Shown in pieces: positions 1-8,274 of a stretch of DNA of 64,000 nucleotides. The notes beneath the pieces were generated by a model, which saw only the letters and a program-made list of their open reading frames with translations, was not told the origin of the DNA and made no database searches. Position 1 is the first letter of the stretch. Each line of letters begins with the position of its first letter. The position numbers and the translations under genes were made by a program. The stretch is from JAXMCI01 sp046349435. Lineage in GTDB: Bacteria; Pseudomonadota; Alphaproteobacteria; Dongiales; Dongiaceae. Location of the stretch: positions 134,330 through 198,329 of the forward strand of contig JAXMCI010000011.1 of assembly GCA_046349435.1 (NCBI GenBank), read 5' to 3'.

Positions 1-176
1 ACCAGGGTTATCGGCACGAGTCGCTCACCGCTCAGCCCGAGAGCAGGTTGCGAAAGTACCGCGGAAAGCTCTCGACCAGCCAAGCAATCAGGCATGAACC
101 GGGATCGGACTATTCCCGAGCTGGTGGGGCATGAACAGGCCGGTCGAGTTCCTCCTGTTCTGGCTGCGCGCCGGCT
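1..176. other. No supported gene
   Basis: No convincing gene is seen. On the minus strand a 21-codon open stretch ending in FPRYFRNLLSG runs to a stop near position 34, but it is closed upstream by a TAG and cannot be assigned to a family. It may be the tail of a decayed gene. The stretch lies downstream of the last gene of the carnitine operon. Confidence 0.4.
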
Positions 177-653
177 TCAGCGGAAGCCGATCGTCCGCCC
201 GGCATAGCGCGGCGCCGGCAGGCCGGCGTGGCTGGCCGCGATGGCCTCCAGCCGCGCCAGGATCTCCGGCCGGAACGGCGCGGCCCGGGGGGCGCCGCTC
301 TTGTCGACGTGGAGCAGCATCAGCTCGTTGGTCGCGGCCAGCACGCCGTCCGCCTCGCGGATCATGGCGTGGAAGAGCTGCGCCCGCTTGGCGTCGTGGC
401 GGAGCAGCTGGGTGGTGACCAGCAGGCGGTCGCCCTCATGCACCTCCTGCAGGTACATGAGGTGCGCCTCGGCCGTGTAGGCCGAGCTCTTCGTCGCCCG
501 GCGGGTGGCGTCGTCGAGCCCGATATGGTCGATGAAGGCGTCCGAGGCCTGGCAGAAGACATGCAGGTAGAAGGCCTCGTTCATGTGGCCGTTATAGTCC
601 ACCCAGGCCGGCAGCACGGTGGCCCGGTGGAGCTGAAGCGGGGCGGCCTCCAT
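177..653 (-). CDS. cdhB: Betainyl-CoA thioesterase-like hotdog protein (carnitine degradation)
   Basis: A 158-residue hotdog-fold thioesterase of the 4-hydroxybenzoyl-CoA thioesterase type, with the family's early WVDYNGHMNEAFYL stretch (Asp-Tyr-Asn-Gly-His-Met). In the Pseudomonas cdhCAB pathway the corresponding thioesterase hydrolyses betainyl-CoA to glycine betaine and CoA, the last step from carnitine. It is the third gene of a minus-strand operon, 12 bases after the carnitine dehydrogenase gene. Cytosolic; no signal peptide. The family call is secure. The substrate rests on the conserved neighbourhood (regulator, BKACE, dehydrogenase, thioesterase) rather than on residues in this protein. 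Confidence 0.8.
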   Translation of the reverse strand: MEAAPLQLHRATVLPAWVDYNGHMNEAFYLHVFCQASDAFIDHIGLDDATRRATKSSAYTAEAHLMYLQEVHEGDRLLVTTQLLRHDAKRAQLFHAMIREADGVLAATNELMLLHVDKSGAPRAAPFRPEILARLEAIAASHAGLPAPRYAGRTIGFR

Positions 654-665
654 CGCGATAGCCTC

Positions 666-1625
666 TCAGTCGTTCGGCGCCAGGCCGTGCCGCGCCTTCA
701 CCTGGCGCAAGGTCTCCATGACGCTGATCAGCGCGTCGTCGCGGTAGCGCTCCAGCTCCTTGACGCTGCGGCCGCCGGCCTGCGCCTGGGTGCCCTCGAC
801 CATGCGGTCGATCAGCTCGGGCGTCAGCTCGGGCGCCACCAGCTTGGTCCAGGGCAGCTTCAGGGCCGGGCCGAACTGGGCCAGCATGTGGCGCATGCCC
901 TGGTCGCCGCCGGCCATGTGGAAGATCAGGCAGGTGCCCATGAAGGACCAGCGCAGCCCACAGCCGAAGCGCACCGCGTCGTCGATCTCGGCGGTGCTCG
1001 CCACCCCCTCGGCGACCATGTGCAGCGCCTCGCGCCACAGCGCCTCCATCAGCCGGTCGGCGATGTAGCCCGGCACCTCGGTGCGCACGCGCAGCGGCCG
1101 CATGGCGATCGATTCGTAAAAGGCGACGGTCCGGTCGATGGCCGTCGCTGCGGTGGCCTTGCCGCCCAGCACCTCGACCAGGGGCAGCAGGTAGACGGGA
1201 TTGAACGGGTGGCCGATCACCACCCGCTCCGGATGGGCGCAGGCCGACTGGATCTCGGTCGGCAGCAGGCCGGACGAGCTCGACGCGATGACGACGTCGG
1301 GCCGTGCCGCGGCGTCGACCTCGGCCAGCAGCTTGCGCTTGAGGGTCTCGTTCTCCGGCGCGCTCTCCTGGACGAAGTCGGCGTCGCGCACCGCGTCGAC
1401 CAGCGTCGCGACGAAGCGCAGCCGCTTGAGGTCGGCGCCCTGCGCCAGCCCCACCCGCGTCAGTGCCGGCCAGGCATTGGCGACGCTGTCCCTGAGGCGC
1501 TGCTCGGCCCCGGGCGCCGGGTCCCAGGCGGTGACGTCGAGCCCGTGGGCGAGGCAGCGCGCCGCCCAGCCGCTGCCGATGACGCCGGTGCCGACGATGC
1601 CGATGCGGCGGATCGCTGTGCTCAT
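666..1625 (-). CDS. cdhA: L-carnitine dehydrogenase (3-hydroxyacyl-CoA dehydrogenase family)
   Basis: A 319-residue NAD-dependent enzyme that oxidises L-carnitine to 3-dehydrocarnitine. The N-terminal Rossmann fold shows IGIVGTGVIGSGW (GxGxxG at residues 12-17), then QESAPE and GHPFNPVYLLPLVEV, hallmarks of the 3-hydroxyacyl-CoA dehydrogenase fold. The C-terminal half holds the helical dimerisation domain. The start is placed at MSTAIRRIGI because the Rossmann strand begins there; the frame stays open upstream only as read-through. It is the middle gene of the operon, 20 bases after the BKACE gene. Length matches stand-alone bacterial carnitine dehydrogenases without a fused thioesterase, consistent with the separate thioesterase next door. 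Confidence 0.86.
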   Translation of the reverse strand: MSTAIRRIGIVGTGVIGSGWAARCLAHGLDVTAWDPAPGAEQRLRDSVANAWPALTRVGLAQGADLKRLRFVATLVDAVRDADFVQESAPENETLKRKLLAEVDAAARPDVVIASSSSGLLPTEIQSACAHPERVVIGHPFNPVYLLPLVEVLGGKATAATAIDRTVAFYESIAMRPLRVRTEVPGYIADRLMEALWREALHMVAEGVASTAEIDDAVRFGCGLRWSFMGTCLIFHMAGGDQGMRHMLAQFGPALKLPWTKLVAPELTPELIDRMVEGTQAQAGGRSVKELERYRDDALISVMETLRQVKARHGLAPND

Positions 1626-1645
1626 GGGTGCGGTGCTCCTGTCCT

Positions 1646-2530
1646 CTATCGGGCCTTCAGCCCGAGCTTGACGCGCGTCTCGGCCGGGGTCAGCGGCCGT
1701 GCGCCCAGCAGCTGGATGATCTTGATCGCCTTCTCGACCAGGCTGCCGTTGGAGGCGTAGACGCCGCGCTCGAGATAGAGATTGTCCTCCAGCCCGACCC
1801 GGACGTTGCCGCCGAGCAGCACCGCCTGCGCCACCATCGGCATCTGCATGCGGCCGATGCCGAACCCGGCCCAGACGGCACCCGGCGGCAGGCTGTCCTT
1901 CATCGCCTTCATGGTGGTGGTGTCGGCCGGCGCGCCCCAGGGAATGCCGAGGCAGAACTGGAACAGCGGCGGGTCGGCGAGCAGCCCCTCCTTGTGCATC
2001 TGGCTGGCGAACCAGAGATGGCCGGTGTCGAACACCTCGAGCTCCGGCTTGACGCCGAGCTCGCGGATCCGCTTCGCGCCGGCCCGCAGGTAGTCGGGCG
2101 TGCTGATGTAGATCATGTTGCCGTCGCCGAAGTTCAGCGTGCCGCAATCGAGCGTGCAGATCTCCGGCAGCAGCTCCTCGACATGGACCAGCCGCTCGAG
2201 CGGCCCGACCAGGTCGGTGTTCGGGCCGGCGACCTTGGGATCCTTCTCGCCGAGCTCGAAGTCGCCGCCCATGCCGGCGGTCAGGTTGATCACCATGTCG
2301 ACGTTCTGGCCGCGCAGCCGCTCGACCACCTCGCGATAGAGCCGCGGGTCGCGGCTGCCCTTGCCGGTCTCCGGGTCGCGGACATGGATGTGCACCACCG
2401 AGGCGCCGGCATTGGCCGCCTCGATGGCGGCGCTGGCGATCTGCTCGGGCGTCACCGGGATGGCGGGGTGCTTGCCGACGGTGTCGCCGGCGCCGGTGAT
2501 GGCGCAGGTGACGATGACCTCGGTGTTCAT
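1646..2530 (-). CDS. cdhC: BKACE family 3-keto acid cleavage enzyme (dehydrocarnitine cleavage)
   Basis: A 294-residue zinc-dependent beta-keto acid cleavage enzyme (DUF849/BKACE). These enzymes exchange acetyl-CoA with a beta-keto acid; here the expected reaction is 3-dehydrocarnitine plus acetyl-CoA giving betainyl-CoA plus acetoacetate. The metal-binding HIHVRDPETG (His47 and His49) is visible after the first strand VIVTCAITGAGD. The start is set at MNTEVIVTC because a GGAGG-type ribosome site lies just upstream; a longer frame to 2572 is possible but unlikely. It is the first gene of the operon, 107 bases downstream of the regulator gene, so its promoter probably lies in 2531-2637. Confidence 0.87.
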   Translation of the reverse strand: MNTEVIVTCAITGAGDTVGKHPAIPVTPEQIASAAIEAANAGASVVHIHVRDPETGKGSRDPRLYREVVERLRGQNVDMVINLTAGMGGDFELGEKDPKVAGPNTDLVGPLERLVHVEELLPEICTLDCGTLNFGDGNMIYISTPDYLRAGAKRIRELGVKPELEVFDTGHLWFASQMHKEGLLADPPLFQFCLGIPWGAPADTTTMKAMKDSLPPGAVWAGFGIGRMQMPMVAQAVLLGGNVRVGLEDNLYLERGVYASNGSLVEKAIKIIQLLGARPLTPAETRVKLGLKAR

Positions 2531-2637
2531 GGGGCGTCCTCCGGGCCGGGGCGTCCCGGCGTCGGCCGCCATGCTAGGCCGCGCCCCGGCGGCCGCATGA
2601 CGAATTCCGCCCTCGGCATGATGCCAACCGACGGGGC

Positions 2638-3666
2638 TCAGCGCAGCGCCGGCATCACCCCGGGATCGACCGGCCGGCGCTCGTCGCTCGGCGGCCGGCC
2701 GGCCCAGCCCCGGTAGGTGCGCGAGAAATGGGCGGCCGAGCCGAAGCCGCTCGCCACCGCCACCTCGACCACCGACATCTCGGTGTATTGCAGCAAGGCG
2801 CGGGCGCGCTGCAGCCGCAGCTCGACATAGTAGCGCCGCGGCGTCATGCGGAAGTGGCGGCGGAAATGCCGCTCGAGCTGGCGCAGCGACAGCCCGGCGG
2901 CCCGGCTGAGGCGCTCGCTGGTCACCGGCTCCTCGAGATGGCCCTCCATCAGCTCGATGGCGCGCGCCACCCCGGCATGGGCGATGCCCTGGCGGCGCTG
3001 CGTCGCCATGCGCTGGCGGTCGTGCGGGTCGCGGATGTCGGCGTGGATGAACTGCTCGGAGACCGCCGCGGCCAGGCGGCGCCCATGCTGCAGGCTGATG
3101 AGATGCAGCATCATGTCGAGCGCCGCGGTGCCGCCGGCGCAGGTGAAGCGGTCGCCGTCGATGACGTAGAGCCCGGATTCGACCTCGACCCGGGGGTAGC
3201 GCTCGCGGAAGCTGTCGAGGCTCTCCCAGTGGGTGGTGGCGCGGCGGCCGTCGAGCAGCCCGGCGCGGGCGAGCAGGAAGCTGCCGGTGTCCATGGCGCC
3301 GAGCGCGACCCCGCGCCGGGCCAGCCGCTGCAGCCAGGCGCCGACCGCCTCGTCGTAGCCGGCCTCCGGCTCGAACCCGGCGCAGACCACCAGCCTCGCA
3401 TAGGCGCCGGGGGCGGCGATGCTGCGGGTGGCGACCAGCGCCATGCCGTTGCTGGCATGGGCGGCCGCGCCGTCGCGGGTCACCACCTCCCAGCGATAGA
3501 GCGGCCGGCCGGCCAGGCGGTTGGCGACGCGCAGCGGCTCGACCGCGGAGACGAAGGCCATCATCGAGAAGCGGGGCACCAGCAGGAAGCCGATCTCCTG
3601 CGGCGCGCCCGAGGCTCCCGAGCTGGCTCCCTGGCCCGCTACCTGGCTGGCCTCCCGGTCCGCCAT
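2638..3666 (-). CDS. cdhR: GlxA-type AraC family activator, CdhR-like
   Basis: A 342-residue regulator with an N-terminal DJ-1/PfpI (class I glutamine-amidotransferase-like) domain, starting IGFLLVPRFSMMAFVSAVEPLRVAN, and a C-terminal AraC helix-turn-helix region (about residues 230-325, with LRQLERHFRRHFRMTPRRYY). CdhR of Pseudomonas, which activates carnitine genes, and the glycine betaine regulator GbdR share this architecture. It lies immediately upstream of, and in the same direction as, the carnitine genes. Control of cdhCAB in response to carnitine is inferred from position and family. It is divergent from the ABC transporter starting at 3842 and could also control that. Confidence 0.8.
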   Translation of the reverse strand: MADREASQVAGQGASSGASGAPQEIGFLLVPRFSMMAFVSAVEPLRVANRLAGRPLYRWEVVTRDGAAAHASNGMALVATRSIAAPGAYARLVVCAGFEPEAGYDEAVGAWLQRLARRGVALGAMDTGSFLLARAGLLDGRRATTHWESLDSFRERYPRVEVESGLYVIDGDRFTCAGGTAALDMMLHLISLQHGRRLAAAVSEQFIHADIRDPHDRQRMATQRRQGIAHAGVARAIELMEGHLEEPVTSERLSRAAGLSLRQLERHFRRHFRMTPRRYYVELRLQRARALLQYTEMSVVEVAVASGFGSAAHFSRTYRGWAGRPPSDERRPVDPGVMPALR

Positions 3667-3800
3667 TGCTTGCTCCGCCCGTCGCGTTCCATCATGCTAC
3701 GTCGATAACGGTCAAAGTAAAGCCGTCGACCGAGGCTAGGGTTTGGGGATGACGGTCCGGGTCGCGCGCCCGGCCGGCGGAGGGCAGGGGAGACGAAGCC

Positions 3801-3854
3801 ATGGTCGGGGGACGGTCGCTGCCAACCGGGCTGCTGGCGGCATGCTTAGGCTGA
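3801..3854 (+). other. 17-codon mini-ORF with a lipobox-like end, overlapping the permease start
   Basis: ATG at 3801 opens a frame encoding MVGGRSLPTGLLAACLG and stops at 3854, inside the first codons of the permease gene (ATG at 3842). A purine-rich site (GGGGAGA) sits upstream of this ATG. The ending LLAAC resembles a lipoprotein cleavage site, as found at the start of dipeptide-binding lipoproteins that normally precede such permeases. It may be a leader coupling translation to the permease, a remnant of a deleted binding-protein gene, or chance. Confidence 0.25.
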
Positions 3855-4789
3855 TAGCGCAACGCACCCTGCTCGGCCTGCTGACGCTGCTCGGCGTCTC
3901 CGCGCTGATCTTCGCCGGCACCGAGATCCTGCCCGGCGACGTCGCCACCGCGATCCTCGGCCAGTCGGCGACGCCCGAGACGGTCGAGGCGATCCGCAAG
4001 TCCCTCGGGCTGCATGACCCGGCGATCCTGCGCTACGTCCGCTGGCTGACCGCCTTCCTCGCCGGCGACCTCGGCACCTCGCTGGCCAATGGCCGCGAGA
4101 TCGCCACCGAGATCGCCCCGCGGCTCGCCGCCACCTTCTTCCTGGCCGGCTATGCCGCGTTCATCGCCGTGCCGCTCTCGGTCGGCTTCGGCATCGTCGC
4201 CGCGATCCGGCAGAATGGCTGGTTCGACCGGCTGATCAACCTGGTGACGCTGACCACCATCTCGATGCCGGAGTTCTTCATCGGCTACATCCTGATCATC
4301 CTGGTGGCCGTCCAGCTCGGCTGGCTGCCCAGCCTCGCCACCATCAACGACGACATGGGCCTGGGCGAGCGGCTCTACACCGCCGCCCTGCCGGCCATCA
4401 CCCTGGTGCTGGTGGTGATGGCGCACATGCTGCGGATGACCCGGGCGGCGGTGATCTCGGCGATGTCCAGCCCCTATGTCGAGATGGCCATCCTCAAGGG
4501 CTTGCGGCGCTGGCGCATCGTCGTGCAGCACGCGCTGCCCAACGCGCTGGCGCCGATCATCAACGTGATCGCGCTCAACCTCGCCTATCTTGTGGTCGGC
4601 GTGATCGTCGTCGAGGTGGTGTTCGTCTATCCCGGCATGGGCCAGCTGATGGTCGACTCGGTGTCGAAGCGCGACGTGCCGGTGGTGCAGGCCTGCGCGC
4701 TGATCTTCGCCGCCACCTTCGTCGGGCTCAACATGGTCGCCGACCTGCTGGCGATCGTCAGCAACCCGCGCCTCAGGCATCCGCGGTGA
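3842..4789 (+). CDS. ABC transporter permease, DppB/OppB type
   Basis: A 315-residue inner-membrane permease of the dipeptide/oligopeptide/nickel class: N-terminal membrane segment LLGLLTLLGVSALIFAG, the family's TEILPGDVA stretch, an external loop, then five further hydrophobic segments and the coupling loop ending ALPNALAPIINVIAL. The start MLRLIAQRTLLG aligns with normal DppB proteins; a frame start at 3743 would add an atypical basic leader. It heads an operon with a second permease 7 bases on, a double ATPase and an EamA carrier. No binding protein is encoded in the operon, so the substrate is unknown. Confidence 0.88.
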   Translation: MLRLIAQRTLLGLLTLLGVSALIFAGTEILPGDVATAILGQSATPETVEAIRKSLGLHDPAILRYVRWLTAFLAGDLGTSLANGREIATEIAPRLAATFFLAGYAAFIAVPLSVGFGIVAAIRQNGWFDRLINLVTLTTISMPEFFIGYILIILVAVQLGWLPSLATINDDMGLGERLYTAALPAITLVLVVMAHMLRMTRAAVISAMSSPYVEMAILKGLRRWRIVVQHALPNALAPIINVIALNLAYLVVGVIVVEVVFVYPGMGQLMVDSVSKRDVPVVQACALIFAATFVGLNMVADLLAIVSNPRLRHPR

Positions 4790-4796
4790 GGCGCCG

Positions 4797-5624
4797 ATGA
4801 AGCTCGCCGGGCACCGCCTCAGCATCGCCGCCCGGATCGGGCTGGCGATCGTCGCCATCAACCTGCTGGCGGCCATCCTGGCGCCGCTGGTCGCCCCCTA
4901 TGGCGAGGCCGACTTCGTCGGCGACGTCTGGGCGCCGCCCAGCCCGGAGGCCTGGCTCGGCCTCGACAATCTCGGCCGCGACATCCTCTCGCGCCTGCTC
5001 TACGGCGCGCGCACCACCATCGGCCTGGCGCTGCTGATCACCGGGCTCTCCTTCTCCATCGGCATCATCGGTGGCTTCTCCGCCGCCGTGCTCGGCCGCG
5101 GCGTCGACATGGTGCTGTCGCGGCTGGTCGACGTGCTGATGGCGATCCCGACGCTGATCTTCGCCCTCATCGTGCTGTCGGTGCTCGGTACCTCGGTGCC
5201 GGTGCTGGTCGGCACCATCGCCATCCTCGATTCGACCCGCGTCTTCCGGCTGAGCCGCGCCGTCGCCATGAACATCGCGGTGCTCGACTATGTCGAGGTG
5301 GCGAAGCTGCGCGGCGAGGGGCTGTGGTGGCTGATCCGGCGCGAGGTGCTGCCCAACGCGCTGTCGCCGCTGTTCGCCGAGTTCGGGCTGCGCTTCTGCT
5401 TCACCTTTCTCTTCATCGCGGCGCTCTCCTTCCTCGGCCTCGGCATCCAGCCGCCCTATGCCGACTGGGGCGGCATGGTCCGGGACAACGCCCAGGCAAT
5501 CAATTTCGGCGGCTACGCACCGCTGATCCCGGCCGCCGCCATCGCGCTGCTCACCATCGGCGTCAACCTGGTGGTCGACTGGTTCCTCTCCATCCATTCC
5601 CGCCCGCACGGCGAGGGCGCCTGA
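4797..5624 (+). CDS. ABC transporter permease, DppC/OppC type
   Basis: A 275-residue second permease of the dipeptide/oligopeptide class. It has an N-terminal membrane segment (about residues 12-35), the family signature LGLDNLGRDILSRLLYGART in the first periplasmic region, and the EAA-type loop around DYVEVAKLRGEGLWWLIRR followed by EVLPNALSP, which contacts the ATPase. Paired with the DppB-type protein 7 bases upstream; the double ATPase follows after 9 bases. Length and domain order are normal. Confidence 0.88.
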   Translation: MKLAGHRLSIAARIGLAIVAINLLAAILAPLVAPYGEADFVGDVWAPPSPEAWLGLDNLGRDILSRLLYGARTTIGLALLITGLSFSIGIIGGFSAAVLGRGVDMVLSRLVDVLMAIPTLIFALIVLSVLGTSVPVLVGTIAILDSTRVFRLSRAVAMNIAVLDYVEVAKLRGEGLWWLIRREVLPNALSPLFAEFGLRFCFTFLFIAALSFLGLGIQPPYADWGGMVRDNAQAINFGGYAPLIPAAAIALLTIGVNLVVDWFLSIHSRPHGEGA

Positions 5625-5633
5625 GACGATCTC

Positions 5634-7256
5634 ATGAGCGATGTCATCCTCCGCATCGACCAGCTCCGCATCGAGGCCACCACCGAGGGCGGCGGCACGG
5701 CGCACGCCATCGTCGACGAGGTCAGCCTGGCGCTCGACCGCGGCGAGGTGCTCGGGCTGATCGGCGAGTCCGGCGCCGGCAAGTCGACCATCGGCCTCGC
5801 CGCGCTCGGCTACAGCCGGCCGGGCTGCCGCATCGTCGGCGGCCGCATCGAGGTCGACGGCGTCGACATCCGCACCCTCGACGCCGACGGCCGCCGCCGG
5901 CTGCGCGGCCGCCGCGTCGCCTATATCGCGCAGAGCGCGGCCGCTGCCTTCAACCCGGCGCGCACGCTCTACGCGCAGGTCTGCGAGGGCCCGGTGCGGC
6001 ACCGCATGATGGGCTGGGAGGAGGCGCGCCAGCAGGCCGTCGTGCTGTTCCGCGAGCTCGACCTGCCCAAGCCGGAGAGCTTCGGCGAGCGCTATCCGCA
6101 CCAGGTCTCGGGCGGCCAGCTGCAGCGCGCCATGGCGGCGATGGCGATGTCCTGCCGGCCCGACATCCTGGTGCTCGACGAGCCGACCACGGCGCTCGAC
6201 GTCACCACCCAGATCGAGGTGCTGGCGGTGCTGAAGCGGCTGATCCGCGAGCACCGCACGGCCGCCCTCTACATCACCCACGACCTCGCGGTCGTGGCCC
6301 AGGTGTCGCAGCGCATCATGGTGCTGCGCCACGGCAAGATGGTGGAGGAGGGGACGGCCGAGCAGGTGCTGCAGCGCCCGCGCCAGGACTATACCCGCCG
6401 GCTGGTGGCCGAGCGCCGCGCCGCGGCCGAGCGCACCGTCGTGCGCCACCCGGCCGCCGGGCCGCTGCTGCAGCTGACCAACGTCGTCGCCAGCTACCGC
6501 AGCCTGGCCCGGGTGATCGACGATGTCAGCCTGACCGTGCCGCGCGGCGAGACGCTGGCGGTGGTCGGCGAGTCGGGCAGCGGCAAGAGCACGCTGGCCC
6601 GCGTCGTCACCGGCCTGCTGCCGCGCCAGAGCGGCGAGATCGCCTTTGCCGGCGCCAGCCTGCCGCGCGGCTACCAGGAGCGCAGCCGCGACCAGCTGCG
6701 CCGCATCCAGATGATCTACCAGATGCCGGACGTGGCGCTGAACCCGCGCCAGACGATCGGCGAGATCATCGGCCGGCCGCTCGGGTTCTATTTCGGCCGG
6801 CGCGGCGCCGCGGTGCGCCAGCGGGTCGCCGAGCTGCTCCGCCTCATCGACCTGCCGGAGAGCTTCGCGACGCGCCGGCCGGGCGAGCTGTCGGGCGGCC
6901 AGAAGCAGCGCGTCTGCATCGCCCGCGCGCTCGCCGCCGAGCCCGACCTGGTGATCTGCGACGAGGTCACCTCGGCGCTCGACCCGCTGGTCGCCGACGA
7001 GATCCTCAGGCTGCTGCGGCGGCTGCAGGACGAGCTCGGCCTGACCTACGTCTTCATCACCCACGACCTCGGCACGGTGCGGCGCATCGCCGACCGCGTC
7101 GCCGTCATGCTGAAGGGCCAGCTGGTCGCCTCCGGCCCGACCGAGCAGGTCTTCGCGCCGCCCTATCATCCCTATACCGAGCTGCTGCTCTCCTCGGTGC
7201 CGGAGATGCGCACCGACTGGCTCGACGAGCGGCTGAGACAGCGGCGGCGGGGCTGA
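5634..7256 (+). CDS. Double-domain ABC ATPase, DppD-DppF fusion type
   Basis: A 540-residue cytosolic protein with two complete nucleotide-binding domains, equal to DppD and DppF in one chain. Domain 1 (about 1-255) shows GESGAGKST, the signature SGGQLQRAM and Walker B ILVLDEPTTALD. Domain 2 (about 270-535) shows GESGSGKST, SGGQKQRVC and LVICDEVTSALD. In the second Walker B the usual DEP is DEV, a tolerated variation in this family. It powers the two permeases just upstream. Confidence 0.9.
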   Translation: MSDVILRIDQLRIEATTEGGGTAHAIVDEVSLALDRGEVLGLIGESGAGKSTIGLAALGYSRPGCRIVGGRIEVDGVDIRTLDADGRRRLRGRRVAYIAQSAAAAFNPARTLYAQVCEGPVRHRMMGWEEARQQAVVLFRELDLPKPESFGERYPHQVSGGQLQRAMAAMAMSCRPDILVLDEPTTALDVTTQIEVLAVLKRLIREHRTAALYITHDLAVVAQVSQRIMVLRHGKMVEEGTAEQVLQRPRQDYTRRLVAERRAAAERTVVRHPAAGPLLQLTNVVASYRSLARVIDDVSLTVPRGETLAVVGESGSGKSTLARVVTGLLPRQSGEIAFAGASLPRGYQERSRDQLRRIQMIYQMPDVALNPRQTIGEIIGRPLGFYFGRRGAAVRQRVAELLRLIDLPESFATRRPGELSGGQKQRVCIARALAAEPDLVICDEVTSALDPLVADEILRLLRRLQDELGLTYVFITHDLGTVRRIADRVAVMLKGQLVASGPTEQVFAPPYHPYTELLLSSVPEMRTDWLDERLRQRRRG

Positions 7257-7263
7257 CCCGGTC

Positions 7264-8181
7264 ATGTCCGTGCGCCGGGCGGCCGGCGTCGGCCGGCCGG
7301 GCGACTACGCCGTCGGCCTGGCCTGCACCTTCGCCGCCACCCTGATGTGGAGCCTGAGCGGCGTCTTCGTGCGGCTGCTGCCCGGTCTCGACGCCTTCCA
7401 GATCAATGGCTATCGCGGCTTCTTCGCGGCCATCGCCCTGCTCCTCATCCTCGGCGTCGGGGGCGGCGGCATCGCGCCGCTGGTGCGCCGCTTCGCCCGG
7501 CTCGACCCCTTCGCCAGCGGGCTGCTCGCCGGCTTCTTCGCGGTCGGCTCGACCAACTACATCCTGGCGCTGGAGCGGGCCAGCGTCGCGGCAGTCGCCT
7601 GCCTCGCCGCCGGCGCGCCGATCTTCACCGCGCTGCTCGCCCGCATCTTCGTCGGCGAGCGCCTCTCCGCGCCGGTGCTGGCCGCGGCGATCGTCGCCAT
7701 GGGTGGGGTCTGGCTGATGATGGAGGGCGGGCTCGCCGCCTCGGGGCTCGCCGGGGTGGTGATCGCGCTCGGCGTGCCGCTGCTCTTCGCCGCCCAGACG
7801 GTGGCGCTGCGCCGCTTCCGCGGCATCGACATGATGCCCTCGCTCTGCCTCGGCGCCCTCGGCGCCTGCGCCCTCAACATGGCGCTTGCCGATTCGCACT
7901 GGCTGCCCTGGCGCGACCTCGCGGTGCTGGCCGCCATGGGCACCGTGCAGCTCGCCGTGCCGGCGATCCTCTGGGTGCTCGCCGCGCGCCGCCTCCCGGC
8001 GGCGCCGATGATGCTCGTCTCGCTGCTCGACGCCGTCTTCAACCCGCTCTGGGCCTGGATCGGCGTCGGCGAGGTGCCGGCGCGCAACGTCGTGCTCGGC
8101 GGCGCGCTGGTGATGGCCGCGGTGGTGCTGGCGACGCTGGCCTCGATCCGCCGCGAGCGGCGATTGCTGGCCGCGGGGTAG
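7264..8181 (+). CDS. EamA/DMT family membrane transporter
   Basis: A 305-residue drug/metabolite-type carrier with ten predicted membrane helices in two EamA repeats (about residues 17-150 and 160-295). The first helix has the family's ATLMWSLSGVFVRLL and an NGYRGFFAAIALLLI second segment. Members usually export amino acids or metabolites. It starts 7 bases after the double ATPase gene, so it belongs to the same transcript. Substrate unknown. Confidence 0.82.
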   Translation: MSVRRAAGVGRPGDYAVGLACTFAATLMWSLSGVFVRLLPGLDAFQINGYRGFFAAIALLLILGVGGGGIAPLVRRFARLDPFASGLLAGFFAVGSTNYILALERASVAAVACLAAGAPIFTALLARIFVGERLSAPVLAAAIVAMGGVWLMMEGGLAASGLAGVVIALGVPLLFAAQTVALRRFRGIDMMPSLCLGALGACALNMALADSHWLPWRDLAVLAAMGTVQLAVPAILWVLAARRLPAAPMMLVSLLDAVFNPLWAWIGVGEVPARNVVLGGALVMAAVVLATLASIRRERRLLAAG

Positions 8182-8274
8182 GGCGGGCGCCGGCCGCGCC
8201 CGGCCCGTTGCGCCCTGCCTTGCGCCCCTGCCTTGCAACCTCGCGCGATTCGTGGCGTTGTGGCGCGCCCGCCC

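Noticed and set aside
1..120. Short minus-strand frame ending FPRYFRNLLSG as the end of a real gene
   Set aside because: A stop lies only 21 codons upstream, and no family is recognisable.
228..1760. A 510-codon open frame on the plus strand, and many similar long open frames opposite real genes (for example 4773-7265, 7105-9636, 30145-33249)
   Set aside because: They are mirror frames of clear minus- or plus-strand genes in GC-rich DNA, rich in Arg/Ala/His/Gln/Gly, without family motifs or ribosome sites.
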